Shown here piece by piece: positions 1-5,471 of a stretch of 5,471 nucleotides of DNA (position 1 is the first letter of the stretch; every line of letters starts with the position of its first letter). The DNA comes from an uncultured Bacteroidaceae bacterium. GTDB lineage: Bacteria > Bacteroidota > Bacteroidia > Bacteroidales > Bacteroidaceae. The notes below the pieces were generated by a model. The model ran no database searches, was not told the origin of the DNA, and saw only the letters and a list, made by a program, of their open reading frames with translations. The translations under genes and the position numbers were made by a program. The DNA is taken from assembly GCA_904501945.1 (NCBI GenBank), contig CAJGCU010000123.1, positions 1 to 5,471 on the forward strand. Reading direction: 5' to 3'.

Positions 1-420
1 ACACGAGACCTCACGCACCTCATCTACGAACCTTGTGAATGTGGACGTACCACAGTCCGTCTTGGAAAGATTCTGGGTCGCAGCGACGATATGCTCATCA
101 TCCGCGGTGTAAACGTCTTCCCATCACAAATAGAAACTATCTTGACAGAGTTCCCTGTATTTACTCCACAGTATTTCATCACGGTAGATCGCAAGAACAA
201 CGAAGACACATTCGACCTCGACGTCGAACTGCGTACAGAATACTTTTCTCCAAATCCATCTAAACAGATGCCTTTCATCAAGCCACTTTACGACCGTATC
301 GTCAGCATGGTGGGCATTAAGCCTAACATCCACATCAAGGAACCAGGCAACATTGAGCGCTCAATAGGAAAGGCAAAGCATGTGCTTGACAAGAGAACGC
401 TTCTGGCGGATTGGAAATAA
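1..420 (+). CDS. paaK: Phenylacetate-CoA ligase family protein (PaaK-type), C-terminal part only
   Basis: Partial gene: the reading frame is open from base 1 and ends at a TAA, leaving 139 residues of a family usually about 430-440 long, so roughly 300 N-terminal residues lie off the window. PaaK-type enzymes are cytosolic adenylate-forming ligases that turn an aryl acid, ATP and CoA into aryl-CoA. Visible family motifs are the end of the A7 motif (TRDLT at residues 1-5), the CECGR element (12-16), the A8 hinge (GRSDDMLIIRGVNVFP) and a C-terminal GKAKHVLDKR with the expected catalytic lysine at visible residue 124. The AMP-binding P-loop is in the missing part. It is a paralogue of the complete ligase at 1794-3110: the hinge regions are nearly the same, but the tails diverge and this one carries a longer insert before the lysine motif. 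The spacer to the aminotransferase is 44 bases, consistent with one operon. Family call is firm; substrate (phenylacetate, indoleacetate or another acid) is unknown. Confidence 0.93.
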   Translation, partial: TRDLTHLIYEPCECGRTTVRLGKILGRSDDMLIIRGVNVFPSQIETILTEFPVFTPQYFITVDRKNNEDTFDLDVELRTEYFSPNPSKQMPFIKPLYDRIVSMVGIKPNIHIKEPGNIERSIGKAKHVLDKRTLLADWK

Positions 421-464
421 AAATGAAATTATCCTGATTAGAAGTTCAGAACATTCATCTCATC

Positions 465-1781
465 ATGAATACTCCACTAGACTATAACTTAGTAACGGAC
501 ACCATTGAAGGAATGGGATTAGGTGACTTCTCGCAAGCGACCATACGCGACATACAGTCGCTGTCAAAAGTGTTGGAAGAGAAAACAGGACAGCCCATCA
601 TCCACCTCGAAATGGGTGTTCCTGGCCTCCAGCCTTCCGACATCGCCATCAAAGCGGAACAGGAAGCGCTAGCAAATGGTTGCGCAACCATCTATCCACC
701 TAACGGCGGAATACCACGCATCAAAAATGCAGCATCACAATTTGTCAAGGCTTTCATCGGTGTTGACATAGAACCTCTGTGTTGCATCCCCACAACGGGC
801 AGCATGCAAGGCACATTTGCTACATTCACTGCATGGTATCGCGCCATGCCTGAAAAAGACACAGTGCTGTTCATCCATCCCGGCTTCCCCGTACAAACCA
901 CACAATGCGATGTTATCGGACTGAAACACATTGGCCTGGACATACATGGATACCGTGGAGCAGACCTCATTACCAAGCTAGAAGAAATACTTTCAGCAGG
1001 CAATATCTGCGGAATCGTGTATTCCAATCCTAACAATCCATCATGGGTCTGCTTCAACGAGGAAGAACTGAAGGGCATCGGAAAATTGGCAGACAAATAC
1101 GATGTCATTATCCTTGAAGACCTTGCTTATTTTGCCATGGACTTCCGACGCGACCTGTCACATCCTTTCGAAGCACCATTTCAGGCTACAGTGTCTCGAT
1201 ACACAGACAACTACGTCCTTGCCATTTCCGGTTCAAAAGCATTCTCTTATGCGGGACAGCGCATAGGTGTCACCTGCATCAGTAACAAACTGTATCAGCG
1301 CACCTACCCAGCTCTAAAAGAGAAATATGGCGTCGGCACATTTGGCGATTTCTTCTGCAACAGACTGATGTACACCCTGTCTAGTGGAACAACTCACAGC
1401 GTTCAGCATGCCATGGCAGCATTGATGGAAGCAGCTTGCGACGGAAAATACAACTTCCTCGCTGATGTCCGCGAATATGGCCGAAGAGCTAAATTCATGA
1501 AAGAAGTTCTTTTGTCAAACGGCTTCTACCTCGTTTATGACAACGACATGGGAGCGCCTCTTGCTGACGGGTTCTATTTTACAGTACAATATCCAAACAT
1601 GACAGACCTTCAACTGACTCGCGAACTGATGTACTATGGCATTGCGGTATTCCCACTTGACACAATGGGGTCAAACGAACAAGGAGTACGCATCTGCACA
1701 TCATTCTTCAAGCAGGAGCAAGAGCTGATTTTCAAAGAGCGCATCGAGGCCTTCCACAAAGATCATATACATATTATATAA
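465..1781 (+). CDS. PLP-dependent class I/II (fold type I) aminotransferase
   Basis: Complete protein of 438 residues, cytosolic, with no signal peptide. Fold type I aminotransferases move an amino group between an amino acid and a 2-oxo acid. The PLP lysine is K258 in SGSKAFSYAGQRIG, with R266 as the phosphate-binding arginine. D219 and Y222 (EDLAY) have the usual D-x-x-Y spacing for the pyridine nitrogen and the O3' contacts. N191 falls in SNPNNPSW, and R409 in GVRICTSF is the likely substrate carboxylate-binding arginine. The site is therefore intact and the enzyme should be active. One oddity is NPSW where most relatives have NPTG. The ATG at 465 gives a normal length; no strong Shine-Dalgarno sequence precedes it, as is usual in Bacteroidetes. 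It lies between two arylacetate-CoA ligase genes, so aromatic amino acids or their 2-oxo acids are the natural guess for substrates. That is inference from context: sequence alone does not separate aromatic from branched-chain or alanine specificity. Confidence 0.92.
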   Translation: MNTPLDYNLVTDTIEGMGLGDFSQATIRDIQSLSKVLEEKTGQPIIHLEMGVPGLQPSDIAIKAEQEALANGCATIYPPNGGIPRIKNAASQFVKAFIGVDIEPLCCIPTTGSMQGTFATFTAWYRAMPEKDTVLFIHPGFPVQTTQCDVIGLKHIGLDIHGYRGADLITKLEEILSAGNICGIVYSNPNNPSWVCFNEEELKGIGKLADKYDVIILEDLAYFAMDFRRDLSHPFEAPFQATVSRYTDNYVLAISGSKAFSYAGQRIGVTCISNKLYQRTYPALKEKYGVGTFGDFFCNRLMYTLSSGTTHSVQHAMAALMEAACDGKYNFLADVREYGRRAKFMKEVLLSNGFYLVYDNDMGAPLADGFYFTVQYPNMTDLQLTRELMYYGIAVFPLDTMGSNEQGVRICTSFFKQEQELIFKERIEAFHKDHIHII

Positions 1782-1793
1782 ATAGAAAGTATT

Positions 1794-3110
1794 ATGGACG
1801 ACAAATCACCATATCTTCATCCCCAATACGAGACACTTTCACGGGAAGAAATCAACAAACTGCAATTAGAGCGTTTGCAAGCAACCGTGAAACATTGCAT
1901 GAACTCCGCCTTCTACAAGGCACGTTTCGAGGAAGCAGGGTTGAAGCCAGAAGACATCAAGAGCCTTGACGATATCCGCAAGATACCATTCACCACTAAG
2001 CAGGATTTGCGCGAAACCTACCCATTCGGCATGGCAAGCGTACCGCTCCGCCAATGTGTACGTTTGCATTCATCTTCTGGAACAACAGGCAATCCAACAG
2101 TTATCCTCCACACACAAAAAGACTTGGACGAGTGGGCAAATGCCGTTGCCCGCTGCCTTTGGATGGTAGGTCTTCGTCCTGACGACATATTCCAGAACTC
2201 ATCTGGTTACGGCATGTTTACAGGAGGTCTGGGATTCCAGTATGGAGCAGAAAGGCTTGGTGCGCTGACCGTACCAGCAGCAGCAGGAAATTCCCTGCGA
2301 CAAATCAAGTTCATCAAAGATTTTGGCACCACAGCCATACATGCAGTGCCAAGCTATGTTACACGTTTGTATGAAGTGATGCAAGAAATAGGGGTTGACC
2401 CACGCAAAGACACCAACCTCAAGGTGCTTGCCATTGGTGCAGAGCCTCATTCAGAAGAACAGCGCAAGCGCATTGAGCAGATGCTTGGTGTGAAAGCATA
2501 CAACTCATTCGGAATGAGTGAAATGTGTGGTCCTGGCGTTGCGTTCGAATGTCAAGAACAGAATGGCTTGCATTTCTGGGAAGATTATTACATCGTTGAG
2601 ATTGTTGACCCTGAAACACTTGAACCGGTGCCAGACGGAGAAATCGGCGAGCTGGTGCTCACCACACTCAACCGAGAAGCCATGCCGTTGCTGCGCTACC
2701 GCACACGCGACCTCACTAGAGTGCTTGGACGCACTTGTCCATGCGGACGCAACCATGTCAGACTTGACCGCATGCGCGGACGTTCCGACGACATGATGGT
2801 CCTGCGCGGTGTAAACATCTTCCCTATCCAGATAGAGAAGATTCTCATGCAGTTCAAGGAACTGGCAAACAACTACCTCATCACGCTGACGACTGATGAT
2901 GACAACGACAACATGACCGTTGAAGTCGAACTTGAAGAACTCTTCACAGACGATTTCCAGCGTCTGCTTGCATTGGAGAAAGATATCAAGCGCCGCCTGA
3001 AAGACGAGATTCTCCTCACACCTCATGTGAAGCTTGTTCCCAAGGGAACGCTCCCCGTTTCTGAAGGAAAAGCTGTCCGAGTAATTGACAAACGTAAAGT
3101 ATACCAGTAA
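1794..3110 (+). CDS. paaK: Phenylacetate-CoA ligase family protein (PaaK-type), complete
   Basis: Complete 438-residue member of the ANL adenylate-forming superfamily, at the usual PaaK length. It is expected to activate phenylacetate or a related acid with ATP and join it to CoA in the cytosol. The motifs appear in order: P-loop SSSGTTGNPT (93-102), A5 YNSFGMSEM (236-244), A7 YRTRDLT (302-308) with D306 for the ribose, A8 hinge GRSDDMMVLRGVNIFP (329-344), and A10 SEGKAVRVIDKR with catalytic K426. Cysteines C245, C253, C315 and C317 (the last two in CPCGR) may bind a structural metal; this is inference. The start is 12 bases after the aminotransferase stop, and the ACT gene begins 2 bases after this stop, so the three are very probably co-transcribed and the last two translationally coupled. 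It is a second, clearly diverged copy beside the ligase at 1-420, which suggests different substrates or directions. Family call is firm; substrate is not proven. Confidence 0.95.
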   Translation: MDDKSPYLHPQYETLSREEINKLQLERLQATVKHCMNSAFYKARFEEAGLKPEDIKSLDDIRKIPFTTKQDLRETYPFGMASVPLRQCVRLHSSSGTTGNPTVILHTQKDLDEWANAVARCLWMVGLRPDDIFQNSSGYGMFTGGLGFQYGAERLGALTVPAAAGNSLRQIKFIKDFGTTAIHAVPSYVTRLYEVMQEIGVDPRKDTNLKVLAIGAEPHSEEQRKRIEQMLGVKAYNSFGMSEMCGPGVAFECQEQNGLHFWEDYYIVEIVDPETLEPVPDGEIGELVLTTLNREAMPLLRYRTRDLTRVLGRTCPCGRNHVRLDRMRGRSDDMMVLRGVNIFPIQIEKILMQFKELANNYLITLTTDDDNDNMTVEVELEELFTDDFQRLLALEKDIKRRLKDEILLTPHVKLVPKGTLPVSEGKAVRVIDKRKVYQ

Positions 3111-3112
3111 TC

Positions 3113-3532
3113 ATGACTATCAAACAACTATCCATTTTCATTGAGAACAAAAGCGGAACGCTCATCAATGTTCTCGACCTGCTGAGCAAAGCTGGCATAC
3201 AAATCATTGCGTCAACCATTGCAGACACCAAGGACTATGGCATCTACCGCATACTTTGCGATAATCCTGCACAAGCGTACATCATCTTGAAAGAGTCAGG
3301 CATCAACGTGCAGCTGTCTGATGTCATCGCCTTAAGCATCGATGATGTGCCAGGACGCGCTGCAGCTGCAGTCAAATTGATTTCAGACGCAGGAGTCAGC
3401 ATTCTCTACCTCTATTCATTCCTTTGGAAGAGCAAAGGCGTATTGGTGTTCCGTACAGACCAAAGCGAGAAGGCAAAGGAAACTATCATGCTCAACAAGA
3501 TGAACTTCCTCACCGAAGAAGATTTCAGATAG
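3113..3532 (+). CDS. Tandem ACT-domain protein, likely amino-acid sensor for the ligase operon
   Basis: Small cytosolic protein of 139 residues made almost wholly of two ACT-type beta-alpha-beta units. The first spans about residues 3-70 and has the typical loop and helix ENKSGTLINVLDLLSKAGI. The second spans about 71-135, with VPGRAAAAVKLISDAGVSI filling the same position. ACT domains usually bind amino acids at domain interfaces and control a partner enzyme. No catalytic domain is present, so it should work as a free-standing regulatory subunit. It starts two bases after the stop of the PaaK-type ligase, and such ligase-ACT pairs are seen in many anaerobes. The obvious proposal is that it lets an amino acid (perhaps aromatic) control the ligase or aminotransferase; this is inference. 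No DNA-binding domain is visible. The cluster ends here: a hairpin follows the stop directly and the next gene is convergent. Confidence 0.9.
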   Translation: MTIKQLSIFIENKSGTLINVLDLLSKAGIQIIASTIADTKDYGIYRILCDNPAQAYIILKESGINVQLSDVIALSIDDVPGRAAAAVKLISDAGVSILYLYSFLWKSKGVLVFRTDQSEKAKETIMLNKMNFLTEEDFR

Positions 3533-3566
3533 AGATTCTCATCTGTTTTCCACGAAAATGAGATCT
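3533..3566 (+). terminator. Imperfect hairpin directly after the ACT gene stop, possible terminator
   Basis: The arm at 3533-3542 (AGATTCTCAT) pairs with 3558-3566 (ATGAGATCT) in nine base pairs with one bulged T at 3537, around a 15-base loop. It begins at the first base after the stop of the last plus-strand gene, where a transcript end is expected. The stem is AT-rich and no clean T run follows, so it would be a weak intrinsic terminator at best. Confidence 0.35.
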
Positions 3567-3590
3567 TGAGATTCAGCATTTTCACAAAAT

Positions 3591-3630
3591 CGTACCCCTC
3601 GGCTCCGCTTCGTCGGATCCGAGGGGTACG
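3591..3630. repeat. Long GC-rich hairpin between convergent genes, REP-like and possible bidirectional terminator
   Basis: The outer arms CGTACCCCTCGG (3591-3602) and CCGAGGGGTACG (3619-3630) are perfect inverse complements of 12 bp. Inside, after a C/T mismatch (3603/3618), TCCG (3604-3607) pairs with CGGA (3614-3617). A second mismatch then leaves a TTCG tetraloop at 3609-3612. The whole is a 40-base near-palindrome far stronger than chance. It sits between the end of the plus-strand operon and the end of the minus-strand lipoprotein gene, so it could stop transcription from both sides. Neither flank has a good T run: the minus-strand side continues with a weak ATTTTGTGAAAAT. A GC-rich palindrome with an adjacent partial copy fits an interspersed REP-type element as well as a terminator. 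Confidence 0.75.
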
Positions 3631-3648
3631 CTGTATCGGATCCGAGGG
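3613..3648. repeat. 13-bp direct repeat: partial second copy of the hairpin right arm
   Basis: TCGGATCCGAGGG occurs at 3613-3625, inside the right arm of the long hairpin, and again at 3636-3648, 23 bases on. The 6-base palindrome GGATCC appears three times in 38 bases (3615, 3638 and 3647). The second copy can also pair with the left arm, giving an alternative fold. This looks like a partly duplicated or eroded repeat unit. Confidence 0.7.
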
Positions 3649-3680
3649 ATCCAACTATAATTCACTTGCAAACTAAGCCA

Positions 3681-5255
3681 TCATTCTTTCACCTTCACTC
3701 CAATCGCACGCCAAGCATCAGTTTCTTCCGTTTCGTAGTAGCTGAACGAAGTGCAGCCTACTGGCAAAGCAGGGAAGTGAAGAGTAAACTCCATCACCCC
3801 ACTTTCTGGCACATAAGTTTCAGCATTGAGGGTAATACCTGTCGCCTTGCGTATCGGAAGTTTCTCACCACTATCAGCAACGATATACGACGTGTCGGCC
3901 ACTTTAATCCACCAGCCAGGACGAAACAAGACTTTGAAAATGACGTCAGTTCCCTTCTCCGAAAGCTCTACACGACAAATGTTCATGCAGCTGAGATGGT
4001 CTTCATCCACTTCTGGATAGTCAATTATACGTACATCTCCCTCGTTGCGATAGCTTGGAGTCCTGCCATACAAGTCCATGTATTTAGGCAACCAATTGTA
4101 TTTCAGGAAACCTTCTGAATAACCTTCTTTCGTATCCACCAGCTTACCTTCGGGCGATATGATGAAATAGCGCGGAATACCTTGCACACCAAAGCGAGCA
4201 AAGATACCACTGTCAAACTGAAGGTCGTTCCAGTTGTTCCACGTAATGCCATGCTTGGCCGAAGCTTTGCGCCATGCGCTTTCTGCATCCTGGCTAATGC
4301 TTACCACTTCCAGCCTGTCTTTCATTTTTTCAGACAATTCACGCAATTCAGGGAAACTCATGATGCAAGGGCCGCAGCCACGGCTCCAGAAGTCGAGCAA
4401 TACGTATTTCCCCCTCAGTTCCTGCAGGCTATGTACATTCCCCAATGTATCTTTCAATTCGATGTCGGGAACCATATCGCCAATTTGCAGCACAGCAGGC
4501 GGAAACAAAGCACTCTTTATTTTTTGCCCGTAGAACGAAGCTGCCAGCTGCTCATCCATGCGACCAAACTGCTCCTTTGCCACAATCCCCGCAATGGAAT
4601 CGTCGTAATGTTCGAACAAGGTGCAGAGGGTTGACAAGCGGTAAGCCCAAGCCTCATCCGGATTCATGTCAGCAAGCAGGGTGCGTTCTTTGTGGCTAAT
4701 CTCCTTATATATATTTTCTTGCCGTTCCGACAGCTCACGCAGACGAGTCATCATCAACTTGGATTCCTCATCCGTACGAACATTTTTATTATTGAATGCC
4801 TCAAGCATAGTCAGGTATTCAGCCATGCATTGGAACATCTGGCTATGCTCTGACTTCGCCGCCTCACGGAAAAGATTCTCGTTCTCCTGCGCATCCACAT
4901 TACTCCTGATTTCCCAACCCGAGTAATCCAATCCATCACCAGCAATTTCCACCTTTGCACCTGGCTCAATCCACAAGAATTCAGGTGTTCTCAGCCCACC
5001 ATCACTGCAAATCAAGCCTCGGGACAAGCCATCGGATGCTGACTCTATTTCAAAACGGAACTTGCCGTCAATCAGCGTATCAGTAGCGACTTTCTCTCCC
5101 GAGGCTCCTTCCCATTCAATCAGTTCCATCACCAAACTGTCTGGCACATTAGCCAATTCGCCCTCAATGATGATTTTATCTCCTTGACCTGTTGTGCATG
5201 ATGCCATAGCGGCTGCAATGGCAACAGCAGAAAAATAAACTTTTTTCTTTCTCAT
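3681..5255 (-). CDS. TlpA-like thioredoxin-fold lipoprotein with DUF4369-like N-terminus
   Basis: Complete protein of 524 residues, expected to be a membrane-anchored thiol-disulfide oxidoreductase in the cell envelope. A lysine-rich start and hydrophobic stretch end in the lipobox MASC with C20 as the lipidated cysteine. The next residues (TTGQG) lack the acidic cluster of Bacteroidetes surface-export signals, so a periplasm-facing anchor is likely. Residues about 28-115 resemble DUF4369, about 125-245 are helix-rich, and about 255-385 form the redoxin/TlpA domain. That domain has CGPC at C294-C297 and the cis-proline in GIPRYF (P361). The tryptophan usual before the first cysteine is replaced by glycine (SRGCGPC). 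A tail of about 135 residues (390-524) follows, rich in predicted strands and carrying SCMNIC (C423, C427); I do not recognise it. The ATG at 5255 is supported by the signal peptide directly behind it. It starts 24 bases after the gene ending at 5280 and is probably co-transcribed with it. Its redox partner is unknown. Confidence 0.92.
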   Translation of the reverse strand: MRKKKVYFSAVAIAAAMASCTTGQGDKIIIEGELANVPDSLVMELIEWEGASGEKVATDTLIDGKFRFEIESASDGLSRGLICSDGGLRTPEFLWIEPGAKVEIAGDGLDYSGWEIRSNVDAQENENLFREAAKSEHSQMFQCMAEYLTMLEAFNNKNVRTDEESKLMMTRLRELSERQENIYKEISHKERTLLADMNPDEAWAYRLSTLCTLFEHYDDSIAGIVAKEQFGRMDEQLAASFYGQKIKSALFPPAVLQIGDMVPDIELKDTLGNVHSLQELRGKYVLLDFWSRGCGPCIMSFPELRELSEKMKDRLEVVSISQDAESAWRKASAKHGITWNNWNDLQFDSGIFARFGVQGIPRYFIISPEGKLVDTKEGYSEGFLKYNWLPKYMDLYGRTPSYRNEGDVRIIDYPEVDEDHLSCMNICRVELSEKGTDVIFKVLFRPGWWIKVADTSYIVADSGEKLPIRKATGITLNAETYVPESGVMEFTLHFPALPVGCTSFSYYETEETDAWRAIGVKVKE

Positions 5256-5279
5256 TTTATATAAGTTTTAGAGTATGAA

Positions 5280-5471
5280 TTACTTGAGCAATTGTTTAAC
5301 CAAACATTCTTTCCGAATACGCGCTTGGGGATAGCATTTCTTTTTTGTCAGCACCTTACCTTCGACAGCAATGTTTTCAGCAAACTTTATTTTTTTCAGA
5401 GGGATGTACTTCGTTTTTCCACAATTGATTTTCATGTCAATAATACCATCACGATAGACCGTCAAGTATTC
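5280..5471 (-). CDS. Unknown protein, C-terminal 63 residues of a gene running off the window
   Basis: The minus-strand frame is open from the window edge (base 5471) to a TAA at 5280-5282, giving 63 residues. An internal TTG at 5465 could start a 61-residue protein, but since the frame continues past the edge the simplest reading is the tail of a larger gene. The visible part starts EYLTVYRDGIID, is strongly basic (13 Lys and 3 Arg against 6 acidic residues) and has three cysteines, none in a CxxC pair. I do not recognise the family. The 24-base AT-rich spacer to the lipoprotein start suggests one transcript, so an envelope or secreted role is possible but unproven. Confidence 0.55.
   Translation of the reverse strand, partial: EYLTVYRDGIIDMKINCGKTKYIPLKKIKFAENIAVEGKVLTKKKCYPQARIRKECLVKQLLK

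Noticed and set aside
421..464. Possible promoter or attenuator between the first ligase and the aminotransferase
   Set aside because: The 44-base spacer shows no hairpin and no clear Bacteroidetes -7 element, so an operon-internal gap is the better reading.
692..1108. 138-residue minus-strand open frame opposite the aminotransferase
   Set aside because: It overlaps the well-supported aminotransferase coding region, has no family motif, and is explained by codon bias on the opposite strand.
2505..3026. 173-residue open frame on the minus strand inside the complete ligase gene
   Set aside because: It lies fully opposite a gene with all PaaK motifs; its translation is rich in Cys and His with no recognisable domain, typical of an antisense shadow.
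3412..3654. 80-residue minus-strand frame that reads through the long hairpin into the ACT gene
   Set aside because: It overlaps the ACT coding region, and its part in the spacer is only the translated repeat; nothing supports it as a gene.
3666..4118. 150-residue plus-strand open frame beginning near the intergenic hairpin
   Set aside because: It is antisense to the C-terminal part of the lipoprotein gene and its sequence shows no domain; its start just past the repeat is chance.
4182..4634. 150-residue plus-strand open frame opposite the redoxin domain
   Set aside because: The opposite strand encodes the CGPC and cis-Pro motifs, so this frame is a shadow.
5256..5279. Possible promoter in the AT-rich spacer upstream of the lipoprotein gene
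   Set aside because: Only 24 bases separate the two minus-strand genes and no Bacteroidetes -7/-33 pair can be placed there; co-transcription is simpler.

Overview
The window looks like chromosomal DNA from an anaerobic Bacteroidales bacterium, most plausibly of the Prevotella/Bacteroides group. The evidence is a lipoprotein joining a DUF4369-like N-terminus to a TlpA/redoxin domain, which is a Bacteroidetes hallmark. In addition, no start has a strong Shine-Dalgarno sequence, and PaaK-type ligases with an ACT-domain partner are common in gut and rumen Bacteroidales. The genus is an inference from style, not from a marker gene.

Left part (1-3532, plus strand): a tight four-gene cluster. It starts with the C-terminal third of one phenylacetate-CoA ligase (PaaK-type) gene cut by the window edge. 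A PLP-dependent class I/II aminotransferase follows, then a complete second PaaK-type ligase, then a small protein with two ACT domains. Spacers are 44, 12 and 2 bases, so the last three genes at least are almost certainly one transcript. The combination suggests interconversion of aryl- (or other) acetates, their CoA thioesters, 2-oxo acids and amino acids, with the ACT protein as a likely amino-acid sensor. The 2-oxoacid:ferredoxin oxidoreductase (iorAB-type) needed to join acyl-CoA to 2-oxo acid is not in the window. The direction (amino-acid synthesis from arylacetate, or amino-acid breakdown) cannot be read from sequence.

Middle (3533-3680): a 148-base spacer between convergent genes. 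It holds an imperfect hairpin right after the ACT gene stop, then a long GC-rich hairpin with a perfect 12-bp outer stem, then a second partial copy of its right arm. This looks like a REP-like interspersed repeat and may also act as a two-way terminator.

Right part (3681-5471, minus strand): a thioredoxin-fold lipoprotein of 524 residues, preceded 24 bases upstream by the 3' end of another gene that runs off the window. These two are probably co-transcribed and unrelated in function to the left cluster. No RNA genes, CRISPR arrays, IS elements or clear promoters were seen.
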